Assembly: GCA_017881705.1 (NCBI GenBank) | Contig: JADGQP010000176.1 | Location: 1 to 5,189 of the forward strand | DNA: 5,189 nucleotides | From: Christensenellaceae bacterium | GTDB taxonomy: Bacteria > Bacillota > Clostridia > Christensenellales > Aristaeellaceae | Reading direction: 5' to 3' | Shown here: piece after piece, positions 1-5,176 of the stretch | How the letters are laid out: each line of letters begins with the position of its first letter | How positions within the stretch are numbered: the stretch's first letter is position 1 | Translations under genes and position numbers: made by a program | The notes under the pieces: model-generated | Database searches by the model: none | What the model was told of the DNA's origin: nothing | What the model saw: the letters and a program-made list of their open reading frames with translations, nothing else

Positions 1-208
1 CTTCACATTTGATCCTACCAACGTGGCGGATGAAATCGCGGCTTGCAACAATACGGTAGCAAAGTATTACAATACTTTGATGCTCAATCTTGGCGATACG
101 GACACTCTGCTGCAGAACTTCCTGGACGAGCTGGATCAGTCCGGCGTAAACGACATTATCGCAGAGAAGCAGACGCAGCTGAATGCATGGGCAGCGGCTC
201 AAAAGTAA
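1..208 (+). CDS. C-terminal end of extracellular solute-binding protein (DUF3502-like), partial
   Basis: The gene enters from the left edge. The frame is open from base 2 and ends at TAA 206-208, giving the last 68 residues. The tail begins FTFDPTNVADEIAACNN and ends in IIAEKQTQLNAWAAAQK. This matches the C-terminal DUF3502 region of LipO-like ABC-transporter lipoproteins in Bacillota, where a 'F.FDP..V..E.A.CNN' segment is followed by a helical tail with 'I.EKQ.QL..W'. Such proteins sit outside the membrane and deliver sugars or oligosaccharides to a permease pair, but the substrate cannot be told from this fragment. The N-terminal lipobox and main binding domain lie outside the window. A GTG at 23 could be read as a start, but the family match continues upstream of it. 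It is the last gene of its transcript, because a strong terminator follows 22 bases later. Confidence 0.75.
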   Translation, partial: FTFDPTNVADEIAACNNTVAKYYNTLMLNLGDTDTLLQNFLDELDQSGVNDIIAEKQTQLNAWAAAQK

Positions 209-229
209 CAAACAGCAACAACTAAACCA

Positions 230-275
230 GCGCAACCCGCGGGCCGGATAGGCTCGCGGGTTGCGCCTGTTTCCT
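230..275 (+). terminator. Intrinsic terminator after the solute-binding protein gene
   Basis: A perfect 12-bp inverted repeat (230-241 with 255-266) is extended inward by four more pairs, one of them G-T, to a 5-base loop GGATA (246-250). It is followed by a short, interrupted T-rich tract, TGTTTCCT (268-275). It lies 22 bases after the TAA, as expected for a Rho-independent terminator on the plus strand. The U-tract is modest but the stem is very stable. Confidence 0.85.
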
Positions 276-404
276 GGCAACATTAAAATATTGGCTATAT
301 TGGCCTACTGTCTTTGAAGATTATGCGACTATATTTTAAGGTGCTTGATTCCTTACCGTTCTCGTTCACGACAGACTTTAGGGTGATTGTTCAGACACCA
401 TTGA
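276..404. other. AT-rich intergenic spacer between convergent transcripts
   Basis: This spacer lies between two terminators that face each other. I see no open frame with a ribosome site, no convincing promoter and no repeat. It is clearly richer in A and T than the flanking genes. Confidence 0.5.
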
Positions 405-443
405 TAAATAAAAACTTCTGAAAGCATGGCTTTTCAGAAGTTT
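405..443 (-). terminator. Intrinsic terminator after tRNA-Ser
   Basis: A perfect 12-bp inverted repeat pairs 412-423 with 432-443 around an 8-base loop. Read on the minus strand, the stem runs straight into GTTTTTATTTAT, a good U-rich tract. It begins two bases after the CCA end of the tRNA gene, so it ends the tRNA transcript. Confidence 0.88.
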
Positions 444-444
444 C

Positions 445-533
445 TGGCGGAGCGGGTGGGATTCGAACCCACGGACGGTTGCCCGTCACCTGATTTCGAG
501 TCAGGGCCGTTATGACCTCTTCGATACCGCTCC
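445..533 (-). tRNA. tRNA-Ser with anticodon CGA (reads UCG)
   Basis: Read on the minus strand this is an 89-base class II tRNA with an encoded CCA end (445-447). The acceptor arm pairs GGAGCGG (527-533) with CCGCTCC (449-455), with discriminator G at 448. The D-arm holds the GAAGAGGTCATAACGG block typical of tRNA-Ser. The anticodon stem CCTGA/TCAGG carries the loop CTCGAAA, giving anticodon CGA at 496-498. A long variable arm (GACGG, GCAA, CCGTC) and the T-arm GTGGG-TTCGAAT-CCCAC follow. The long variable arm and the anticodon agree on serine. It has its own promoter just upstream and a terminator just downstream. Confidence 0.97.
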
Positions 534-554
534 ACGTTTCGACGGTCAAGCGAT

Positions 555-583
555 AGTATACCAAAGGGCGAAGCGCGCGTCAA
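555..583 (-). promoter_or_regulatory. Sigma-A-type promoter of tRNA-Ser
   Basis: On the minus strand the -35 box is TTGACG (578-583) and the -10 box TATACT (555-560), separated by exactly 17 bases. Each differs from consensus at one position. Transcription should start near 548, about 15 bases before the tRNA 5' end at 533. This is the strongest promoter in the window. It lies in the gap after the ANTAR gene, where I see no good terminator, so read-through from that operon into the tRNA is also possible. Confidence 0.85.
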
Positions 584-632
584 GATATTCGAATTTTCCC
601 AGGCAAAACAGAAACCCGGCCTGCGCTCCCCC

Positions 633-1202
633 TTACAGCTCAAAGCGTTCCAGCACCGACTTTGCCACGCGCACACGGGGCATTCTTGTGTTCATGGCTT
701 CCTTTTCCAGCACACGGTGCGCTTCTTCCTCGGTAATGTGCATATGCTCGATCAGCAGGCATTTAGCCCGATCGATAATCTTAAGCTCCTCATACTTATT
801 TTGCAGCTTCTCATTTTCGGTTTTATATAGTAACATTCGGTTCCGGCAAGCCATCCCTACCCGGATCGTTTGTTCAAACAGCTGCGGAATTACGGGTTTG
901 GTTACCAACAGCACGCCGGCCTCCATGGACGCATCCGCAATCATAGGGGCCAATTCGGTTTTTACCAGCATCAGCACCGTCGCGGTGGTACGCTTGGCTA
1001 AATCAATGGCCAGTTCCAGGCCTGTTTCGTCAATTAAAGGCGCGTTAATAATCACCATCGCATACGCGTCGCCTGCGATAATACGGCGCGCCTCCGTGGC
1101 ACTCTGCATGGCGATAATCTCGCCGGTTTGTATCTCCCCAAGCCATTGCCGGAGCTTATCCAACCCCTGCGAGGCGATCAGCAACGTTTTGCCTTCCGCC
1201 AT
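633..1202 (-). CDS. ANTAR-domain response regulator with degenerate receiver (NitR-like antiterminator)
   Basis: This is a 189-residue protein. Residues 5-118 look like a receiver (REC) domain, a linker helix follows (about 124-142), and residues 136-187 form an ANTAR RNA-binding domain with IDRAKCLLIEHMHITEEEAH and a conserved final helix. ANTAR proteins bind paired hairpins in nascent RNA and prevent transcription termination. The receiver has lost its phosphorylation site: the usual Asp at the end of strand 3 is Asn53 (VIIN) and the acidic pair after strand 1 is replaced (LLIAS). The Lys of the 'TKP' motif is kept (K102). Phosphorylation control is therefore unlikely. The gene follows the glutamine synthetase-like gene by 28 bases, an arrangement known in clostridia for glnA-nitR, so nitrogen control is the likely theme. 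The ATG start has a good ribosome site (AAAGGGGG, six bases upstream). The RNA target is unknown. Confidence 0.88.
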   Translation of the reverse strand: MAEGKTLLIASQGLDKLRQWLGEIQTGEIIAMQSATEARRIIAGDAYAMVIINAPLIDETGLELAIDLAKRTTATVLMLVKTELAPMIADASMEAGVLLVTKPVIPQLFEQTIRVGMACRNRMLLYKTENEKLQNKYEELKIIDRAKCLLIEHMHITEEEAHRVLEKEAMNTRMPRVRVAKSVLERFEL

Positions 1203-1208
1203 CGAATG

Positions 1209-1216
1209 CCCCCTTT
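1209..1216 (-). promoter_or_regulatory. Ribosome binding site of the ANTAR gene
   Basis: AAAGGGGG on the minus strand lies six bases before the ATG at 1200-1202. It sits within the 28-base gap to the upstream gene and supports this start and separate translation of the second cistron. Confidence 0.7.
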
Positions 1217-1230
1217 CAGCCGACGTTTGG

Positions 1231-2511
1231 CTAGAAGCGTTCGAACTGGTTGTGGAACAGTTTGGTTTTATCCTGCCGATCCATCGTCAGCAACCGCTCG
1301 CCGCCGCGTAAAAACTCCGCAATCACGCACTCCGGCAGGCTGCGCCGGATAAAGGCGCTGCCTTTCGCGGCGGCAATCGCCTCGGGCAGGCTCTCCGGCA
1401 GCACAGGCACGCTTCTCCAATCGCCACCCACGGAAGGCGGCAGCGTTTCGTTGCCCTCCATGCCCTCCAGCGCCGCGCGAATCACCAGCGCGTAGGCCAG
1501 GTAAGCATTGCAGGTCGGGTCGGGGCTGGCAACCTGAAAGCGCGCGAAACGGTTCTGCGGCAGCGGTAGGCGCAAAGCGCTGCGCCCGCGCAGCGTGGAC
1601 CAGCATACGCGGTTGGGTGATTCCTCGTCGGTCAGGCGTTCGTAGCTGTTGGGAATGGGGTTTAAAAAAAGGGTCATATCCGGCAGACGGTTAAGCACGC
1701 CCGCCATGGCGGCTCGCGCCTCGGGGCTGAGTTCTCCCTGCTCCATGCGCATCAGGTTATTTCGGTCCCTATAAAACGAAACGTTTATATGGAAAGCGTT
1801 GCCCACTTCGTCCGTGAGGGGCTTGGGCATGAAGGACGCCCTGAGCCCGTAACGGGCGGCGATGGTACGTACCGCGTTATGGAAGGCCACCTGGTGGTCG
1901 GCGCTAGTCATGGGATCGGCACGGTGAAAGTCGATCTGGTTTTGTCCGGGGCCGCGTTCATGGTGGCTGCTTTCCGGCTGGATATTCATGGACGCAAGCG
2001 TAAGGCTGATTTCCCGGCGCACATCCTCCCCGCGATCCAGCGGCGAAACATCCAGGTAGCCTGCGCTGTCCTGCGGGCGGTTGGTAATGTTGCCCTGCTC
2101 GTCCGCCTCAAAAAGGTAAAACTCGCATTCCGAGCCAATGCGCACCGAAAGCCCCAGGGCTTCCGCCGCCTCCGTCGCCTGGCGCAGAATGGCGCGCGGA
2201 TCCGCCGCGTAAGGTTTGCCATCCGGCGTAAGTACATCGCAAAGCAAACGGCATACACGGCTGGCCTGGGGCCGCCAGGGCAGTATGCACAGCGTGTTCG
2301 GATCCGGCCTTAACAGCAGATCGCCATCCGTGCCACAGGAGAATCCATCAATGGCGGTAGCGTCAAACGGTACGCCCGAATCGAACGCCTGCGCCAGCAG
2401 ATCCGGTTGGATCGCCACGTTTTTCAGCCTTCCGAACAGATCCAAAAAAGCCAGGCGGATAAATTTCACATCGTTCTCTTCAAAAAAGCCCAATACTTCC
2501 TGCGCAAGCAT
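1231..2511 (-). CDS. Glutamine synthetase family protein (GlnA-like) with altered active-site residues
   Basis: This 426-residue protein has the full GS type I layout: a beta-grasp N-terminal domain (about 1-100) and a catalytic domain (about 105-426). Active GS makes glutamine from glutamate, ammonia and ATP. Recognisable motifs are FDATAIDGF (49-57), GSECEFYLF (126-134), SSHHERGPGQNQIDF (181-195), FMPKPL (227-232), GNAFHINVSF (237-246), NPIPNSYERL (284-293) and SPDPTCNAYLAYAL (329-342). E128, E130, E185, H241 and R292 match GS ligand or substrate residues. Three others do not: Q192 stands where GlnA has a metal-binding Glu, and Q326 and A328 replace the Glu and Arg of the usual 'E-[VL]-R-[FS]-PDP' motif. 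The adenylylation motif NLYDLP is absent. Length is slightly below the 444 residues of Bacillus GlnA. The reading frame extends upstream to 2634, but only the ATG at 2509-2511 has a good ribosome site. It may be a low-activity or neofunctionalised paralogue. Confidence 0.85.
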   Translation of the reverse strand: MLAQEVLGFFEENDVKFIRLAFLDLFGRLKNVAIQPDLLAQAFDSGVPFDATAIDGFSCGTDGDLLLRPDPNTLCILPWRPQASRVCRLLCDVLTPDGKPYAADPRAILRQATEAAEALGLSVRIGSECEFYLFEADEQGNITNRPQDSAGYLDVSPLDRGEDVRREISLTLASMNIQPESSHHERGPGQNQIDFHRADPMTSADHQVAFHNAVRTIAARYGLRASFMPKPLTDEVGNAFHINVSFYRDRNNLMRMEQGELSPEARAAMAGVLNRLPDMTLFLNPIPNSYERLTDEESPNRVCWSTLRGRSALRLPLPQNRFARFQVASPDPTCNAYLAYALVIRAALEGMEGNETLPPSVGGDWRSVPVLPESLPEAIAAAKGSAFIRRSLPECVIAEFLRGGERLLTMDRQDKTKLFHNQFERF

Positions 2512-2518
2512 ATGGATA

Positions 2519-2525
2519 ACCTCCC
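2519..2525 (-). promoter_or_regulatory. Ribosome binding site that fixes the GS-like start
   Basis: GGGAGGT on the minus strand lies seven bases before the ATG at 2509-2511. The resulting N-terminus MLAQEVLGFFEENDVKFIRL begins as GS proteins usually do. The longer frame to 2634 would add 41 residues (MLSVAKRLCYNKT...) that have no GS similarity and overlap the candidate promoter. Confidence 0.85.
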
Positions 2526-2601
2526 ATAGCGGCATTCGCCGGTTCACGTTGTGTCGGCAGTTTCGGTGCGTCTGTTCGGGCAGGCCAGTTGCGACAGTTT
2601 T

Positions 2602-2630
2602 ATTGTAACACAGGCGTTTCGCCACGGAAA
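2602..2630 (-). promoter_or_regulatory. Candidate promoter of the GS-like/ANTAR operon
   Basis: On the minus strand, TACAAT (2602-2607) is preceded by TGT, forming an extended -10 element. Seventeen bases further upstream is a weak -35, TTTCCG (2625-2630), matching consensus at three of six positions. The start would fall near 2595, giving a leader of about 84 bases. The leader contains a small hairpin, CGGC-GAAT-GCCG, just before the ribosome site, but no clear pair of hexaloop hairpins of the ANTAR-target type. The weak -35 fits a promoter that depends on an activator or other control. Confidence 0.5.
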
Positions 2631-2646
2631 GCACGCACAGCGGAGC

Positions 2647-2664
2647 TACGGTATTTTCACCGTA
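2647..2664. repeat. Inverted repeat TACGGT-N6-ACCGTA upstream of the GS-like promoter
   Basis: Two perfect 6-base arms (2647-2652 and 2659-2664) are separated by ATTTTC. The right part also forms a direct repeat, GTATTTTC at 2651-2658 and 2663-2670 (written on the plus strand). It lies about 17 bases beyond the candidate -35 and about 60 bases upstream of the predicted start. That is a plausible position for an activator or repressor site, but I do not recognise a named operator. Confidence 0.4.
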
Positions 2665-2697
2665 TTTTCGCTGCGCGTTTTGCCTGGTTATAACACC

Positions 2698-2719
2698 GCG
2701 GCGCCGTAAACGGCGCCGC
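2698..2719 (-). terminator. GC-rich hairpin after the sortase-peptidase gene, probable terminator
   Basis: A perfect 9-bp stem, GCGGCGCCG (2698-2706) with CGGCGCCGC (2711-2719), closes a 4-base loop. It starts 20 bases past the TAA of the minus-strand gene. The stem is very stable, but the minus strand then reads GTGTTATAACC, so there is no proper U-tract. It may terminate inefficiently or mainly protect the 3' end. The next downstream gene (GS-like) has its own candidate promoter. Confidence 0.55.
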
Positions 2720-2739
2720 AGGCAGAAACATGTTGGTAA

Positions 2740-5127
2740 TTACTCCGTTACCACGGGCAAGTCCGTGGTCGCGGTTGTAGCAGTGGTGCTGAGCAGGTAA
2801 TTCGTGCCAATGTGCAGATTATGCATATCCTCCAGTTTCGCGCGCACTACGCCCGGGGCGATCTGTGTCAGCAGGTGATCCGTGTCAAAGCGATCGTAAT
2901 TATCCTGCCGATAGGGATCCAGGAAATAGACATACTCGTCATCCGCGCTGGCCATGACAATATAGTGTCCGCCGCCGGTAAAGGGGTTATCCTTCCCCAT
3001 GCTGCACACGGCAAGCGCGCCGTCGCGCACGGCCTGCAGCGCCACCTCCTCGTCGCCGGTATACGTGAGTTTCAACTTATACAGGAAGGCGACGCGTTTT
3101 AGGAACTTTAAGCTCGTTCCGGATTCGCTGTTGCGGGAAAGCTCGCCCCACAGGTTGTTGCCGGTGGCAAAGCTGGCCATCACCAACGGGTAATAGCGCA
3201 GGTACTCGTCGACCGTCTGGATCTGGTATTGCGTCTTTGTTCTGCTCGCGCAATACTGGTTTACAGAGCCGTCGGTGAAGGTATAGCCCATGGAGCTTCT
3301 TGCGTAGCCGAAAATATCCGGCAGCCTTTCCTTGGGTACCAGGTTGACCACCGCCATGGCGACCGAGGTAGGCCCGCAGCCTCCGGCACCAAAAAGGCGA
3401 CGTTGGTTGGAGGTGCGGTTTTCATAATACATACTGCCCCACAGCGGATCGTTTTGCGCGTAGACCATCATTTCCCCGCGCCCCGGCACGTTTTCCCACT
3501 TGCTCAAGGTTGGCTTGGCATCCATGTCCATTTTGGTTACGGTGATGCTTTCCGTGCTGGAATAGACAATTTGCCGCATCCGGCCGTAAACCACATAGCG
3601 TTCCCCATGGTGCGTATTGGTACAGGTAACCAGCACCATCAGCTGGTCGCCCCACTCCGGAATGGCGTCCGGATTTGCCTTGAAAACGGAGCTGTCCTCC
3701 AGCTTTTGAATATAGGCGTCAAACTCCGACTTTCTTAAAAACTGCTTCACACGCCACGAAGTTTCATCGTCGGCGCTGAAAACCGCCGCCGAGAACAAAT
3801 CGATGCTGTAATCGGCGTAAGGCGTCAGCAAGATCATCTGTGGGTGCGCATCATAATAAGCTTGGTCTTTGTAGTTGGACAGTGTGGAAAACATCGAGTC
3901 CGTTTTAGTGTGGTGGCCGTAGATATAGATATTGGCGTCATCAAAATTTTCCGAGCTTCCACTGTCCAGGAAAATAGCCCCGTCCTTGTTGATGTTGCGG
4001 TTGAAAAGATGGGTGAGGTAATAATCGTTATTCTTGGCCTGTACCACGGGATAATTAATCACCGTATTATCTTGAATCAGCCAAGCCTTAACGTCCGAAT
4101 TGATGGTTTTCAAATAGGAAAAATCCACCGAGTAGTGGGCGTTATCCATAACCACCACACGGTTTTTGATTGTGTCGGTTGGCGCCGGTGTGTTTGTGGG
4201 TACAGAACTTGGCGTTGGCGTTGGGCTATTGGTGGAAAGCGGAGTCGGCGTTGCTGCGGGCGTAGGCGTGGGTGTTGGCGTAGGCGTGGGCGTTGACGTA
4301 GGCATAGCCGTAAGCGTCGCAAGCACAGCCGTCGGTGCAGGCACAGCCGTCGGCGTTGGAACGGCGGTGGGTGTTTCGGTTGGCCTGCCGGTTACAGCGG
4401 CGGCCGTCGTAGATGCGTACGTGTTTTTTGCCGCAGTCGTGCCCGTTGTTTTTGCCTCGTTCGTAGGCGCGGCTGTCGGCGCAATGTACAGCCATCCGCC
4501 GGCAACAGTAGCCGCCGCTTGTGTGGAAGCCGACAAAGACGGCGTGGCGGTTGCTTGCCCGGCGGCAGACGTGGGCATGCCCGTTTTCAGCGCCGCGGAA
4601 ACCGTTGGCATACCTGCTTCCGGGGTGACTGTCGGGGACGGCGAGGGCGAAAGGAGTACCAACGACCATCCCTGCCCCGGTGTTGCTTTTGGGCGTACCG
4701 TTTGGGTGGACGCTGCCGTAACGGCGCTGCTCTGCGTAGCGGCAGGAGATTCGGTCGGGTGTGTCGTTTGGGTGGACGTTGCTGCGACAGCGCCGCCCTG
4801 TGTTGCGGTAGGCGATTCGGTCGGCTCTATCGTGGCTGTCGCCAGGGCTGAAAGATCCACCACATCATTCTGCATGTAAAACAGGGTATCGTTCTGGTCC
4901 TCTTCTTCTTCTTCACTCCCTGTTGCCGGGGACGTCGGCGTTGAGGTTGTGTCGGAAAATTCGGTTTCTCCGGTCACAACCGCCTCACTGCTGAGTGCAG
5001 TGTACATTTGAGCGCTTTCCCGCTGTTTAATCAGTTTATCGGCAAGCGTCCACGCGACCGAAGCGCTAAATAGTACGCATAGGACGATCAGATAATACAG
5101 CCAAGTATACTTAGGTTTGCGTTTCAA
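2740..5127 (-). CDS. Membrane-anchored class B sortase fused to C39-like cysteine peptidase
   Basis: This is a 795-residue surface protein. Residues 1-9 are basic and 10-29 form one hydrophobic segment, giving an inside-N, outside-C anchor (a cleavable signal is less likely). An acidic patch (72-77) and a long Thr/Pro/Ala/Ser linker (about 52-320) follow. Residues 325-522 are a class B sortase: NYPVVQAKNNDYYL, His405 in IYGHH, Cys502 in LVTCTN, and Arg510 in GERYVVYGRM. Residues 550-780 are a C39-like (Peptidase_C39_2) papain-fold domain: Q558 near the start, Cys584 in GAGGCGPTS, His721 in GGGHYIV and Asp737 in FLDPY. Both catalytic sets look intact. Sortases join proteins to cell wall or pilin by a thioester route; C39 enzymes cleave peptides. 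The end has no LPxTG-type signal. The start is TTG, forced by an in-frame stop 12 bases upstream, with AAGGAG eight bases before it. Substrates are unknown. Confidence 0.9.
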   Translation of the reverse strand: MKRKPKYTWLYYLIVLCVLFSASVAWTLADKLIKQRESAQMYTALSSEAVVTGETEFSDTTSTPTSPATGSEEEEEDQNDTLFYMQNDVVDLSALATATIEPTESPTATQGGAVAATSTQTTHPTESPAATQSSAVTAASTQTVRPKATPGQGWSLVLLSPSPSPTVTPEAGMPTVSAALKTGMPTSAAGQATATPSLSASTQAAATVAGGWLYIAPTAAPTNEAKTTGTTAAKNTYASTTAAAVTGRPTETPTAVPTPTAVPAPTAVLATLTAMPTSTPTPTPTPTPTPAATPTPLSTNSPTPTPSSVPTNTPAPTDTIKNRVVVMDNAHYSVDFSYLKTINSDVKAWLIQDNTVINYPVVQAKNNDYYLTHLFNRNINKDGAIFLDSGSSENFDDANIYIYGHHTKTDSMFSTLSNYKDQAYYDAHPQMILLTPYADYSIDLFSAAVFSADDETSWRVKQFLRKSEFDAYIQKLEDSSVFKANPDAIPEWGDQLMVLVTCTNTHHGERYVVYGRMRQIVYSSTESITVTKMDMDAKPTLSKWENVPGRGEMMVYAQNDPLWGSMYYENRTSNQRRLFGAGGCGPTSVAMAVVNLVPKERLPDIFGYARSSMGYTFTDGSVNQYCASRTKTQYQIQTVDEYLRYYPLVMASFATGNNLWGELSRNSESGTSLKFLKRVAFLYKLKLTYTGDEEVALQAVRDGALAVCSMGKDNPFTGGGHYIVMASADDEYVYFLDPYRQDNYDRFDTDHLLTQIAPGVVRAKLEDMHNLHIGTNYLLSTTATTATTDLPVVTE
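4240..4304 (-). repeat. Hexanucleotide-type repeat encoding the (Thr-Pro)n stretch
   Basis: The plus strand reads a run of six-base units close to GGCGTA, GGCGTG or GGTGTT. These encode the TPTPTPTPTPT stretch on the minus strand (residues about 275-296 of the sortase-peptidase). The units have diverged at third positions, so slippage is possible but the tract is not a perfect microsatellite. Gains or losses of a unit would keep the frame and change linker length by two residues. Confidence 0.75.
4693..4824 (-). repeat. Two tandem 66-bp repeats in the linker of the sortase-peptidase
   Basis: Two adjoining units of 22 codons encode residues 102-123 (PTESPTATQGGAVAATSTQ and on) and 124-145 (PTESPAATQSSAVTAASTQ and on). 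The DNA marker GTTTGGGTGGACG begins at 4700 and again at 4766, exactly 66 bases apart. Differences are mostly single bases. This is an in-frame duplication within the low-complexity linker. Confidence 0.85.
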
Positions 5128-5135
5128 AAATTTCG

Positions 5136-5141
5136 CTCCTT
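5136..5141 (-). promoter_or_regulatory. Ribosome binding site that fixes the TTG start of the sortase-peptidase
   Basis: AAGGAG on the minus strand is eight bases before the TTG at 5125-5127. An in-frame TAA overlaps the site (5140-5142), so no longer N-terminus is possible. The next in-frame ATG is Met41, after the membrane segment. Confidence 0.9.
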
Positions 5142-5160
5142 ACGGTCAGTAGGCGGGCCA

Positions 5161-5176
5161 TTGCGTACCCACGCAA
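5161..5176. repeat. Inverted repeat TTGCGT-N4-ACGCAA upstream of the sortase-peptidase
   Basis: Two perfect 6-base arms (5161-5166 and 5171-5176) flank ACCC, about 20 bases before the ribosome site. It could be an operator or a leader hairpin. The window ends 13 bases later, so the promoter cannot be judged. Confidence 0.4.

Noticed and set aside
600..623. Hairpin as terminator for the GS-like/ANTAR operon
   Set aside because: There are only about five pairs, a 14-base loop and no following U-tract on the minus strand.
434..676. Minus-strand frame of 80 residues
   Set aside because: It reads through the tRNA-Ser gene, its promoter and the end of the ANTAR gene, so it is not a real protein.
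688..1311. Plus-strand frame of 207 residues antisense to the ANTAR gene
   Set aside because: It has no recognisable family, no ribosome site, and crosses the intergenic gap of a well-supported minus-strand operon.
1789..2313. Plus-strand frame of 174 residues antisense to the GS-like gene
   Set aside because: It is a shadow of a GC-rich coding region. The composition is Arg/Val-rich with no domain, and the minus strand encodes GS motifs throughout.
2512..2634. Longer N-terminus for the GS-like protein
   Set aside because: The extra 41 residues lack GS similarity and overlap the candidate -10 and -35 boxes. The ATG at 2509-2511 has the GGGAGGT site.
2740..2766. Possible sorting signal at the C-terminus of the sortase-peptidase (DLPVVTE)
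   Set aside because: It has no LPxTG or NPxTN match, and no hydrophobic segment or basic tail follows. The protein simply ends.
4240..4304. CRISPR-like repeat array
   Set aside because: The period is six bases, there are no spacers, and it lies inside a continuous coding frame for Thr-Pro.
4166..4879. Long plus-strand frame encoding a Val/Gly/Ala-rich protein
   Set aside because: It is the antisense of the Thr/Pro/Ala linker. The low complexity comes from the repeat codons, there is no ribosome site, and the minus-strand frame has clear domains on either side.
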